Shown in pieces: positions 1-6,963 of a stretch of DNA of 13,354 bases. The notes under the pieces are model-generated. The model was not told where the DNA came from. It saw only the letters and a list, made by a program, of their open reading frames with translations, and searched no databases. The translations under genes and the position numbers were made by a program. The first letter of the stretch is position 1. Each line of letters opens with the position of its first letter. Origin of the DNA: Dehalococcoidia bacterium (GTDB lineage: Bacteria; Chloroflexota; Dehalococcoidia; Dehalococcoidales; CSSed11-197); NCBI GenBank assembly GCA_003552785.1, contig PUOQ01000051.1:1-13354 (forward strand), in the 5' to 3' direction.

Positions 1-59
1 ATGGCGGCAAACAAAAAAGTGGTCCTACTGGTCCATCTTTCGCGGGTTAATTCTGCCAA
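1..59 (-). CDS. Sodium:neurotransmitter symporter (NSS) family transporter, N-terminal fragment
   Basis: Only the first 19 codons are inside the window; the gene continues past the left edge. Read on the minus strand from a TTG at 57-59, the peptide is MAELTRERWTSRTTFLFAA, and the next codon begins AT. A GGAGGG ribosome binding site ends six bases before the TTG. The pattern R-E-x-W-x-S-R-x-x-F-x-x-A-A-(I) is the usual opening of NSS-family (LeuT/TnaT-like) Na+-coupled amino-acid transporters, just before the first transmembrane helix with its GxAVGLGN(I/F)xRFP unwound segment, which lies outside the window. The family assignment rests on this short N-terminus and the good ribosome binding site. 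The substrate cannot be told. If the assignment is wrong, it is still probably the start of some minus-strand gene. Confidence 0.55.
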   Translation of the reverse strand, partial: MAELTRERWTSRTTFLFAA

Positions 60-158
60 GTTGTCCCTCCTTCTTAAAATTGAATAGCTTTAAAGAAGTA
101 CCAAACCTGTGTTACCTATTCCCGGTTTTTGGTTATATACTACACCCCCTTTCTTAAA

Positions 159-186
159 ATTATATTTGATACACGTTGGGTGCCAG
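159..186 (-). promoter_or_regulatory. Possible promoter for the left-edge transporter gene
   Basis: On the minus strand, CTGGCA (181-186) is followed after 16 bases by a perfect TATAAT (159-164). The start of transcription would lie near 152, giving a leader of about 90 bases. The -10 is ideal but the -35 is only partly matched. The rest of 60-279 is AT-rich and shows no gene; the string TTCTTAAAATT occurs twice in it (71-81 and 151-161, plus strand) with no role I can assign. Confidence 0.3.
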
Positions 187-279
187 TTATTACAACCAGT
201 TAACCACGAAAACCCGGGCAACCTGCAAGATAACCCGCAAAGGTTTAATTTGGCATTTTAGCGAGCAAAGCAGTCAATG

Positions 280-879
280 TCAATACCCCTCAGCTTTGAG
301 GTTTTGTAAAAGTTGAGAAAGCTCGTGTTCAAGGTCTTTAAAACCAGTGTGGGTTTGTATCACATTACTGGCAAACTTTACCCGTTCGGCATCGCCAAGC
401 TGCGTTTTCAGGCGCGTCAGGGCTTCCTGCCTGTTTAGCCCCTTGGCTGCCAGGCGGTAAAGAATTACTTCTTCCGGAGCAGTAGTTACCCAGATATAAT
501 CAAACAAATCCTGCCATCCGGCCTCAACCAGAAGGGCTGCTTCAACCAGGACAATGTCCTCCCCCTTCTCCCGGCATCTTTTTAGCAAGCCTTCAATTTC
601 ACGGCGGATTGCCGGATGCAGCAAACGGTTTAACAGGCGCAAACCCTCAGGCCGGTTAAACACCTGATTTGCCAGAGCGGCACGGTCAATGTTGCCGGCT
701 TTATCTTTTATACTATCACCAAAATACCCAACCAGCTTTTCCTTAATTTCCTCATCTTCTGCAAGAAGGCGGTGGCCTATCTTGTCAGCATCGATTACCA
801 CAACGCCCTGCTGCGCCAGCAACCCGGCCACTGTGCTTTTGCCGCTGCCTATGCTGCCGGTTAAACCTATTACTTTCAT
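280..879 (-). CDS. coaE: Dephospho-CoA kinase
   Basis: CoaE phosphorylates the 3'-hydroxyl of the ribose of dephospho-CoA with ATP, the last step of coenzyme A synthesis, in the cytoplasm. The protein starts MKVIGLTGSIGSGKST, with the Walker A loop at about residues 8-16. It then has the DADKIGHRLL segment (family: hDAD), NRLLHPAIRREI (LxHP motif) and EAALLVEAGWQDLFDYIW, which matches the (P/A)LLxE lid and core region. At 199 residues it is of normal family length. I chose the ATG at 877-879 because it has a GGAG six bases upstream, gives the standard CoaE N-terminus, and lies downstream of the best promoter. An in-frame TTG at 892-894 would add five residues (MTELN) and has its own GAGAGG, but that site falls at the predicted transcription start. 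The gene is divergent from hrcA and seems to be single. Confidence 0.95.
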   Translation of the reverse strand: MKVIGLTGSIGSGKSTVAGLLAQQGVVVIDADKIGHRLLAEDEEIKEKLVGYFGDSIKDKAGNIDRAALANQVFNRPEGLRLLNRLLHPAIRREIEGLLKRCREKGEDIVLVEAALLVEAGWQDLFDYIWVTTAPEEVILYRLAAKGLNRQEALTRLKTQLGDAERVKFASNVIQTHTGFKDLEHELSQLLQNLKAEGY

Positions 880-908
880 ATTTAGCTCCGTCAAAGTCTA
901 TCCTCTCA

Positions 909-936
909 TTAATAGCATAGTCAATAGATTTATCAA
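909..936 (-). promoter_or_regulatory. Probable coaE promoter
   Basis: Minus strand: TTGATA (931-936), 16 bases, then TATTAA (909-914). Transcription would start near 902, leaving a short leader that contains the GGAG site of the ATG at 879. The -35 hexamers of this promoter and of the divergent hrcA promoter lie only 12 bases apart and form an imperfect inverted repeat, so the two polymerase sites may compete. Confidence 0.5.
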
Positions 937-948
937 GAAAAGTTTTCC

Positions 949-977
949 TTGACAAGAAACAGGTATAGTGATACATT
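949..977 (+). promoter_or_regulatory. hrcA-grpE-dnaK-dnaJ promoter (sigma-70/A type)
   Basis: Perfect -35 TTGACA (949-954), 17-base spacer, -10 TACATT (972-977), with a TGn extended -10 (969-971). The expected start is near 984, at the left arm of the CIRCE operator, so bound HrcA would cover the start site. This layout is the textbook HrcA-repressed housekeeping promoter. Confidence 0.8.
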
Positions 978-981
978 TTAG

Positions 982-1008
982 TTAGCAATCTAAGCCGTAG
1001 ATTGCTAA
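982..1008 (+). promoter_or_regulatory. CIRCE operator (HrcA binding site), variant
   Basis: Inverted repeat with arms TTAGCAATC (982-990) and GATTGCTAA (1000-1008), separated by exactly nine bases. The CIRCE consensus is TTAGCACTC-N9-GAGTGCTAA. Each arm differs from it at one position, and the two changes are complementary, so the dyad stays perfect. It lies 5 bases after the -10 and 19 bases before the hrcA start codon. It is also present in the leader RNA as a possible stem-loop. I found no second CIRCE in the window. Confidence 0.92.
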
Positions 1009-1027
1009 TTTATTTAGGAATGGAAGA

Positions 1028-2083
1028 ATGTTGCGGCCAAGAACTGCTAAAGTGCTTAATTCAATAGTAAGCCGGTATATTGAAACCGCTGCGCCGGTTT
1101 CATCATCCAGCGTGCTTTCGCACATTGGCATCAATGTAAGCTCGGCAACTATACGCAACGAAATGGCCCTCCTTGAAGAGGAGGGTTACATTACCCGGCC
1201 ACATCACGCCTCAGGCAGCGTTCCAGCAGACAAGGGCTATCGTTACTATGTTGGCAACCTGAACAAGGTCGGCCTGCCGGTAGTAGAACAGATGCTGATC
1301 AACCACCTGTTCCATCAGGTCGAAGATGAAATTGAAGAATGGATGGTACTGGCCGGTTCACTGCTCGCTCAACAGGTACGCAGCCTGGCACTGGTAACCC
1401 GGCCGGCCACCCCGGCAACCAGATTCAAACATCTTGAGCTCATATCGCTCCAGCCCATGCTTGCCCTGCTGGTGCTCGTACTTGAGGGCGCCACGGTTAA
1501 ACAACAACTCTTCAACCTGGAAAGTGCCATGACTCAGGAAGAGCTTTCCCGGATAGCTTCCAGATTGAGCAAATTGTTTAAAGACAAAAAACGAACCTAT
1601 ATCGAAAAGCAGGTTGTAAAACTGGGCCCAACTGAGCAACAGATTGCCCTGGCCATAAGCCGTCTCATGCAGGCTGAATCACGGAAAGATAACCGGGAGT
1701 CCTATATAGAAGGACTGCCTTACCTGCTGAGTCAGCCGGAATTCAGCCGTGGCGACCAGTTAAGAACAATACTCGGTCTGGTCGAACAAAAACGCCTGAC
1801 CGAGCTGATGAATACTTCCGGTAGATCTTCGAGCTACCAGGTCGATGTCGTTATCGGTGATGAGAACCAGTCTGAAGAAGCCCAGGATTTCAGCCTGGTA
1901 ATCAGCCGTTATGGAGTACCTGATGAGTTTACCGGTACTATCGGCGTCTTCGGCCCCACCCGAATGCAGTATGAAAAAGCCATTGCGCTGGTGGGACACC
2001 TCTCGCTGATAATGAGTAAAATGGTGGCTGAACTGTATGGCCGGGACCTGCCTGACTCAAGCGGGCAGCCCGGTAATAATTAA
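1028..2083 (+). CDS. hrcA: Heat-inducible transcriptional repressor HrcA
   Basis: HrcA is the dimeric repressor of class I heat-shock genes; it binds CIRCE and needs GroEL to stay active in the species studied. The N-terminal winged helix (about residues 1-75) contains the canonical segment VSSATIRNEMALLEEEGYI followed by RPHHASGSVPADKGYRYYV. The usual wing sequence is PHTSAGRxPTxxGYRxYV, so this copy differs at several places. The rest is the GAF-like and inserted dimerisation region, ending around MSKMVAELYGRDL. The 351 residues are normal for the family. The start is ATG 1028, with purine-rich GGAAG very close upstream and AGGA a little further. It is the first gene of the chaperone operon, directly downstream of its own operator, so autoregulation is expected. 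Confidence 0.96.
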   Translation: MLRPRTAKVLNSIVSRYIETAAPVSSSSVLSHIGINVSSATIRNEMALLEEEGYITRPHHASGSVPADKGYRYYVGNLNKVGLPVVEQMLINHLFHQVEDEIEEWMVLAGSLLAQQVRSLALVTRPATPATRFKHLELISLQPMLALLVLVLEGATVKQQLFNLESAMTQEELSRIASRLSKLFKDKKRTYIEKQVVKLGPTEQQIALAISRLMQAESRKDNRESYIEGLPYLLSQPEFSRGDQLRTILGLVEQKRLTELMNTSGRSSSYQVDVVIGDENQSEEAQDFSLVISRYGVPDEFTGTIGVFGPTRMQYEKAIALVGHLSLIMSKMVAELYGRDLPDSSGQPGNN

Positions 2084-2122
2084 TAACCAATAACAAAGAT
2101 CCTTAAGGGAGGATTATTAACT

Positions 2123-2713
2123 TTGACTCAAAAACGAAACAGTAAAGAGCAGGAGCAAAACAGCAAAAATAGTGAAGTTTCCCATGACGTAGAAGGGCTG
2201 GATGAAAAAACCGAAGAAAGCCTTTCTTATGAAGAGCAGTTAAAATCTGCCCGGGCAAAATCAGAAGAATACTTCAATAAATTACAAAGAACTCAGGCAG
2301 ATTTTATCAATTACAAGCGCAGGACAGAACAGGAACGCTCCGCGTTTATAAAGCAGGCTGAAGCAGACCTGATGCTTGCCATGCTGCCTGTCCTGGATGA
2401 CTTGGAACGCGCAATTGAGAACGTTCCGGAAGATATTCAGGGTCATTCCTGGGTGGAAGGCGTAAAACATATCTATCGAAAATTAAAAACAACACTCGAG
2501 GGGCGCGGGCTGAAAAGAATCGAAGCGGTCGGCACTTTGTTTGACCCGAACTACCATGATTCTGCGGCTTTGGCCTGCGGCGAAGAAGATAAAGTAGTAG
2601 AAGAGATAAAAGCAGGTTACACGCTGTATGATAAAGTGCTGCGCCCATCTACAGTTCTTGTCGGAAACGGGGAAACAACGGGTAGCAGAAAGCAAAGCGG
2701 CAGGGGTGAATAA
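2123..2713 (+). CDS. grpE: Nucleotide exchange factor GrpE
   Basis: GrpE dimers release ADP from DnaK and so set the pace of the chaperone cycle; family members act as thermosensors through their long helices. The first 35 or so residues are charged and probably disordered. A long coiled-coil segment follows (about 35-75, with QRTQADFINYKRR, a typical GrpE string), then a four-helix part (LPVLDDLERAIENVP) and the C-terminal beta domain with the signature FDPNYHDSAA and GYTLYDKVLRPSTVLVGNG. Length is 196 residues, normal. Translation starts at a TTG (2123) with a strong AAGGGAGG (2105-2112) about ten bases upstream. It is the second gene of the operon, 39 bases after hrcA. Confidence 0.96.
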   Translation: MTQKRNSKEQEQNSKNSEVSHDVEGLDEKTEESLSYEEQLKSARAKSEEYFNKLQRTQADFINYKRRTEQERSAFIKQAEADLMLAMLPVLDDLERAIENVPEDIQGHSWVEGVKHIYRKLKTTLEGRGLKRIEAVGTLFDPNYHDSAALACGEEDKVVEEIKAGYTLYDKVLRPSTVLVGNGETTGSRKQSGRGE

Positions 2714-2767
2714 ATAAACAGGTTTCAGATTAACAATAATTAAAATATTAATTCAGGAGGAAAATAA

Positions 2768-4717
2768 ATGGCAAAAACAATCGGAATAGACCTCGGAACT
2801 ACTTATTCCTGTATGGCGGTTATGGAAGCCGGTGAACCGGTTGTCATATCCAATGCAGAAGGCAACAGAACCACACCTTCGGTGGTAGCTGTCTCAAAAA
2901 GTGGAGAGAGGCTGGTAGGCCAGGTAGCCAAACGCCAGGCAACTACCAACCCGGACAACACCGTGTATTCCATCAAACGGTTTATGGGGCGTAACTGGAA
3001 CGACCCGGCGGGACGTGAATTACCTGTTGCAGATGACGCCAAGCGCAAATCCTATAAGGTAACCAAGGCTGAAAATGGTGACGTCAGGGTAACCATGGGC
3101 GGAAAAGAATATCCTCCACCCGAAATCTCAGCCATGATACTTCAGAAACTAAAAACCGATGCCGAAGCATACCTCGGGGACAAGGTTACCGAAGCTGTAA
3201 TAACCGTCCCGGCCTATTTTAACGACAGCCAGCGACAGGCAACAAAGGACGCAGGTGAAATTGCAGGGTTAAAGGTGCTCAGAATTATCAACGAGCCAAC
3301 AGCAGCTTCCCTGGCTTACGGGCTGGATAAAAAAGGTGATGAAACCATTGCGGTTTTTGACCTTGGAGGCGGCACTTTCGATATTTCTATACTTGAAATT
3401 GGAGATGGGACTTTCCAGGTCAAGTCTACAGCCGGAGACACCCACCTGGGTGGAGACGACTTTGACCAGCGCATTGTAAACTGGCTCATCGAGGAATTCA
3501 AAAAAGATCAGGGCATAGACCTGAGTAAAGACAGCATGGCGCTCCAGCGCCTGCGCGAAGCGGCCGAAAAAGCCAAATGCGAGCTGTCTACAGTGCAGCA
3601 AACCGAAATCAACCTGCCTTTTATTACAGCCGATGCATCCGGCCCCAAACATCTTAACCTGACCCTGAGCCGGTCCAAACTGGAGCAGATGGTCTCGGAC
3701 CTGGTTGAAAAAACCATGGAGCCCTGCAAACAGGCCATAAAGGACGCCGGTAAAACCAATGCCGAAATTAATGAGGTGATTCTGGTAGGTGGCCAGACAC
3801 GCATGCCACTGGTTCAGAAGAAAGTAACGGAATTCTTCGGAAAAGAGCCTCATAAAGGTGTAAACCCGGATGAAGTAGTAGCCGTCGGAGCTGCCATCCA
3901 GGCTGGTGTACTCAAAGGTGATGTAAAGGACGTACTGCTTCTGGATGTAACACCGCTTACACTGGGTATCGAAACACTGGGTGGAGTAATGACCACACTT
4001 ATCCCCCGAAACACCACCATACCCACTTCCAAAAGCCAGATATTCTCAACCGCTTCCGACAACCAGCAAAGCGTAGAAATCCATGTGTTGCAGGGTGAAA
4101 GACCTATGGCCGGTGACAACAGAACCCTGGGACGATTTATGCTGGACGGCATTCTGCCGGCACCCAGAGGAGTGCCACAAATTGAAGTAACCTTTGACAT
4201 AGATGCCAACGGCATTCTGAATGTAAGTGCAGTTGATAAAGGCACCGGCAAGCAACAAAAAATTACCATTACTTCTTCATCCGGCCTTTCCAAGGAAGAA
4301 GTCGAAAAGATGAAGAAAGAAGCAGAAATGCACGCCGAGGAAGACACCAAGCGAAAAGAAGAGATAGAAACACGAAATATTGCCGATAATGCCGCCTATA
4401 CAGCTGAAAAAACACTTTCAGAGCAAAAGGATAAACTTCCTGCAGAACTGGCACAGGAACTCGAAACAAAGATTTCGGCTGTAAAAGAAGCTCTCAACGG
4501 CCAGGATGTCGAGGCTATTAAAACGGCTCAACAGGAGCTCTCCAGTGTCATGCAAAAAGTCGGTTCGGCTGTATACGAACAACAGCCCCAGGGCGCAGAA
4601 AGCGGAGCCCAGCAGCAGGCCGGCGGCGAACAGGAAAGTGGCGAACAGACCGGCGAGGGCGGCTCGGGCGGTAAAGACGATGAAGGCACCGTGGAAGGTG
4701 AATATCGCGAGGTATAA
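2768..4717 (+). CDS. dnaK: Molecular chaperone DnaK (Hsp70)
   Basis: ATP-driven Hsp70 chaperone that binds exposed hydrophobic peptides and works with DnaJ and GrpE. The nucleotide-binding domain (about 1-380) shows the phosphate-1 loop GIDLGTTYS (6-14), INEPTAASLAYGL, the phosphate-2 loop VFDLGGGTFDISIL and the adenosine motif VILVGGQTRMP. The interdomain linker DVLLLDVTPLTLGIE follows, then the substrate-binding beta domain (TTIPTSKSQIFSTASDNQ, FDIDANGILNVSA) and the helical lid. The last 50 or so residues are Gln/Gly/Glu-rich and end in EGEYREV, a common type of bacterial DnaK tail. The 649 residues are slightly above the E. coli length because of this tail. The ATG has an AGGAGG seven bases upstream. 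Position after grpE and before dnaJ implies HrcA/CIRCE control. Confidence 0.98.
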   Translation: MAKTIGIDLGTTYSCMAVMEAGEPVVISNAEGNRTTPSVVAVSKSGERLVGQVAKRQATTNPDNTVYSIKRFMGRNWNDPAGRELPVADDAKRKSYKVTKAENGDVRVTMGGKEYPPPEISAMILQKLKTDAEAYLGDKVTEAVITVPAYFNDSQRQATKDAGEIAGLKVLRIINEPTAASLAYGLDKKGDETIAVFDLGGGTFDISILEIGDGTFQVKSTAGDTHLGGDDFDQRIVNWLIEEFKKDQGIDLSKDSMALQRLREAAEKAKCELSTVQQTEINLPFITADASGPKHLNLTLSRSKLEQMVSDLVEKTMEPCKQAIKDAGKTNAEINEVILVGGQTRMPLVQKKVTEFFGKEPHKGVNPDEVVAVGAAIQAGVLKGDVKDVLLLDVTPLTLGIETLGGVMTTLIPRNTTIPTSKSQIFSTASDNQQSVEIHVLQGERPMAGDNRTLGRFMLDGILPAPRGVPQIEVTFDIDANGILNVSAVDKGTGKQQKITITSSSGLSKEEVEKMKKEAEMHAEEDTKRKEEIETRNIADNAAYTAEKTLSEQKDKLPAELAQELETKISAVKEALNGQDVEAIKTAQQELSSVMQKVGSAVYEQQPQGAESGAQQQAGGEQESGEQTGEGGSGGKDDEGTVEGEYREV

Positions 4718-4770
4718 TTGTTGAGAAAACCTTACTCTTTGTTTTACAATAATTAACAGAGTGAGTCTAT

Positions 4771-4804
4771 TAGCCCCCCTTGTGGGCACCCACAAGGGGG
4801 GCTA
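4771..4804 (+). repeat. Perfect inverted repeat (stem-loop) between dnaK and dnaJ
   Basis: Arms TAGCCCCCCTTGTGGG (4771-4786) and CCCACAAGGGGGGCTA (4789-4804) are exact reverse complements with only two bases between them. In RNA this gives about 15 pairs with a four-base loop. No T-tract follows (next bases TCAACGG), so it is not a standard intrinsic terminator. It ends 18 bases before the dnaJ ATG, directly in front of a modest GGAAAG ribosome binding site. Likely roles are partial attenuation, RNA processing or protection of the dnaK 3' end, giving less DnaJ than DnaK. A small palindromic repeat element is another option. Confidence 0.85.
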
Positions 4805-4822
4805 TCAACGGAAAGACAAATT

Positions 4823-5896
4823 ATGGCTGTCAAAAGAGATTATTACGAAATACTTGGAATAGATAGAAATGCAAGCCCTGATGAGGTAAAAAGGGCCTTC
4901 AGGAAGCTGGCCAAGGAACATCATCCAGACCGAAACCACAAGGAGGGCTCAGCCGAGCGCTTCAAAGAGGTCAACGAAGCTTACGAAGTTCTTTCGGACG
5001 AAGGTAAAAGAAGCGCCTATGACCGCTTTGGCCATGCAGGAGCTGAGTCGCAGGACTTCGGCGGTTTCAACGGATTTGGGTTCAGTGGATTCGGTGATAT
5101 CTTTGATGCTTTTTTTGGAGCTTCAGCAGAAGCCGAAGCAGCACCCCGTGCCGGGTCGGATATTCATGCCAGGGTTAAACTGAGCTTCGAAGAAGCAGCC
5201 CTGGGATGTGAAAAGGAAATCACCATCAACCGCATCGAAAGATGTGAGCGGTGTAATGGTTCACGCAGTGAGCCTGGTTCAGAAACCAGTGTTTGCAGCG
5301 ATTGTGGCGGCCGTGGCCGTGTCCAGCGTGTCCAGCAAAGCTTATTCGGCAGGTTTGCCAATATAGTGACCTGCCCCCGCTGTAACGGTGAGGGACGAAC
5401 CGTAAAAAATCCGTGCACTCAATGCCGCGGGCAGGGCAAAGAAAGAAAGCGTCATACTTTAAAAGTAAATATACCTGCCGGCATCGACAACGGCAATGCC
5501 ATACGGCTTAACGGCGAAGGCGATGCCGGTGATCGAGGCGCCCCACCGGGGCATCTCTACGTTAATGCAGAAATAAGCCCGCATCCGCATTTTACACGCG
5601 AAGGCTTTGATATTTACTATGAACAGGACATTAACTTCGCCCAGGCGGCCCTGGGGTGCGAATTAAAAATTCCTACCCTTTACGGTGATGAAAAATTAAA
5701 AATTCCGGCCGGTACACAAACCGGGACTGTATTCAAACTAAAAAACAAGGGTATACGACGCCTTCAGCGCAGCAGCTATGGTGATCAGCTGGTTAATGTA
5801 AAGCTGGTTACACCCGAAAAGCTGAACAAAGAACAGAAAAAGCTTCTTGAAGAGCTTGAAAAAAGTTTTAACAAAGGTAGCAAAAACAAAAAGTAG
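4823..5896 (+). CDS. dnaJ: Chaperone protein DnaJ (Hsp40)
   Basis: Co-chaperone that delivers substrates to DnaK and stimulates its ATPase. The J domain (about 4-70) has the essential HPD at residues 34-36. A Gly/Phe-rich stretch (about 79-99) follows. The zinc-binding domain has four CxxC pairs: C141/C144, C158/C161, C184/C187 and C198/C201. Three repeats keep the CxxCxGxG form, while the first reads CERCNGSR, with Arg in place of the last Gly. The C-terminal substrate-binding domains end in a Lys-rich tail, NKK. The 357 residues are somewhat short of E. coli DnaJ (376) but all domains are present, so this is type I DnaJ, not CbpA. The ATG has a weak GGAAAG site and lies just after a strong hairpin. 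The stop codon abuts the gpsA stop on the other strand. Confidence 0.96.
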   Translation: MAVKRDYYEILGIDRNASPDEVKRAFRKLAKEHHPDRNHKEGSAERFKEVNEAYEVLSDEGKRSAYDRFGHAGAESQDFGGFNGFGFSGFGDIFDAFFGASAEAEAAPRAGSDIHARVKLSFEEAALGCEKEITINRIERCERCNGSRSEPGSETSVCSDCGGRGRVQRVQQSLFGRFANIVTCPRCNGEGRTVKNPCTQCRGQGKERKRHTLKVNIPAGIDNGNAIRLNGEGDAGDRGAPPGHLYVNAEISPHPHFTREGFDIYYEQDINFAQAALGCELKIPTLYGDEKLKIPAGTQTGTVFKLKNKGIRRLQRSSYGDQLVNVKLVTPEKLNKEQKKLLEELEKSFNKGSKNKK

Positions 5897-5905
5897 CTAC
5901 TTTTT
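5888..5905. terminator. Palindrome spanning the abutting dnaJ and gpsA stop codons; possible bidirectional terminator
   Basis: AAAAAGTAGCTACTTTTT is a perfect 18-base palindrome whose centre is the junction of the two stop codons (TAG of dnaJ at 5894-5896, TAG of gpsA at 5897-5899 on the minus strand). Each transcript would end an A-rich/U-rich hairpin in a run of five U. The stem is weak (few GC pairs), so terminator strength is uncertain. No better terminator is visible for either gene nearby. Confidence 0.5.
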
Positions 5906-6961
5906 ATTCGAATTACGCCGCAGGAAAGAAAAAAGGCTCCACCGCCTGCCGGCAAGTTCGTGACGGCCTTCAATGCCAAGAATTTCTGAAATTATCTGGC
6001 GTGGAGCCGAACCCTGATATAACACACTGTACAGCCTTTCCGTAATTGGCATTTCCAGTTTCAGGCGCCCGGCTATGTCATGCACCGCTGCGGTTGTAGT
6101 AACCCCCTCTGAAACTTCTGATCCGAGCTCTTTTTTGATCTGATCCATGCTCTTACCCCTGCTCAACTCGTAACCAACAAAATGGTTGCGGCTGAGAGCA
6201 CTGGCACATGTGGCCATTAAATCACCCAGGCCGGACAGACCGGAAAGGGTCAGAGGGCTTGCTCCAAGGGCCAAACTCAGTGCACTCATCTCGGTCAACC
6301 CCCGGGTAACAAAAGCCGCTTTGGCATTATCACCATAATTCAGGCCATCGATCATGCCCGCGCCAATGGCAATTATGTTCTTTAATGTTCCACCCATTTC
6401 CACGCCGATAACATCATCCTGGGTAAAAACACTAAAATTTGGGGCTGTTAGTATTTTTTGCGCCCGGCGGGCAACATCGTCGCGCTCTGCGGCCAGCACT
6501 GATGAGGCGGGCAAACCTTTTAGTATTTCACGGTAAAGGTTGGGGCCCGAAAGTACACAAATATAATTTTTCAAAGACCGGTGAACTTCTTCGCCAATAA
6601 CCTGGCTCATGCGTTTATTGGACCCCAGCTCAAGGCCTTTGGCAGCACTTATAATCAGTACAGGCTTTCTGAGATATTTTTTTATGCCCCTTATATTTGA
6701 GCGCATGGTCTGGGAAGGCACGGCCAGTATCACCGCTTCCGACTTTTCCAGTGCCTCAGCCGGGCTTGAAGTTGCCTTAAGGCTTTCAGGGAAAGATACA
6801 CCCTGCATTCTAACGGCATCAAATCCATTAAGGTTGATTTTGTCGGCTTCCTGCATCGTTCTTGCTAGCAGGAAAACTTTAAAGCCTTTATTGGCCAATA
6901 TATAAGCCAGTGTCATTCCCCAGGAAGTGGTTCCGACTACAGTGACTACAGGTGTATGCAT
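5897..6961 (-). CDS. gpsA: Glycerol-3-phosphate dehydrogenase [NAD(P)+]
   Basis: GpsA reduces dihydroxyacetone phosphate to sn-glycerol 3-phosphate, the backbone of phospholipids, in the cytoplasm. The N-terminal Rossmann fold begins VVTVVGTTSWGMTLA; most GpsA have GxGxWG here, while this one has GTTSWG (residues 10-15), keeping the Trp-Gly but not the middle Gly. Further family motifs are LAVPSQTMR, ISAAKGLE (with the conserved Lys), LSGPN, the catalytic-domain segment GGTLKNIIAIGAGMIDGL, TRGLTEM and LSGLGDLMATC. The length of 354 is close to the usual 330-345, with a basic tail ending NKK. It starts two bases after the plsY stop, so translation is probably coupled. The pairing fits: GpsA makes the substrate that PlsY acylates. 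Confidence 0.95.
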   Translation of the reverse strand: MHTPVVTVVGTTSWGMTLAYILANKGFKVFLLARTMQEADKINLNGFDAVRMQGVSFPESLKATSSPAEALEKSEAVILAVPSQTMRSNIRGIKKYLRKPVLIISAAKGLELGSNKRMSQVIGEEVHRSLKNYICVLSGPNLYREILKGLPASSVLAAERDDVARRAQKILTAPNFSVFTQDDVIGVEMGGTLKNIIAIGAGMIDGLNYGDNAKAAFVTRGLTEMSALSLALGASPLTLSGLSGLGDLMATCASALSRNHFVGYELSRGKSMDQIKKELGSEVSEGVTTTAAVHDIAGRLKLEMPITERLYSVLYQGSAPRQIISEILGIEGRHELAGRRWSLFSFLRRNSNKK

Positions 6962-6963
6962 AT

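Noticed and set aside
280..894. TTG at 894 as the coaE start
   Set aside because: It is possible, but its ribosome binding site coincides with the predicted transcription start, and the ATG at 879 has a good GGAG and gives the standard N-terminus.
2098..2114. Possible RNA thermometer over the grpE ribosome binding site (ATCC pairing with GGAT around CCTTAAGG)
   Set aside because: Only four base pairs can form; too weak to hide the ribosome binding site, and CIRCE already explains heat control.
3269..4350. Long minus-strand open frames opposite dnaK (up to 194 codons)
   Set aside because: They lie entirely antisense to a clearly real dnaK, have no ribosome binding sites or recognisable motifs, and follow from the codon bias of dnaK.
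4771..4804. The dnaK-dnaJ hairpin as an intrinsic terminator
   Set aside because: No T-tract follows either side, and dnaJ downstream has no other promoter that I can see, so full termination is unlikely.
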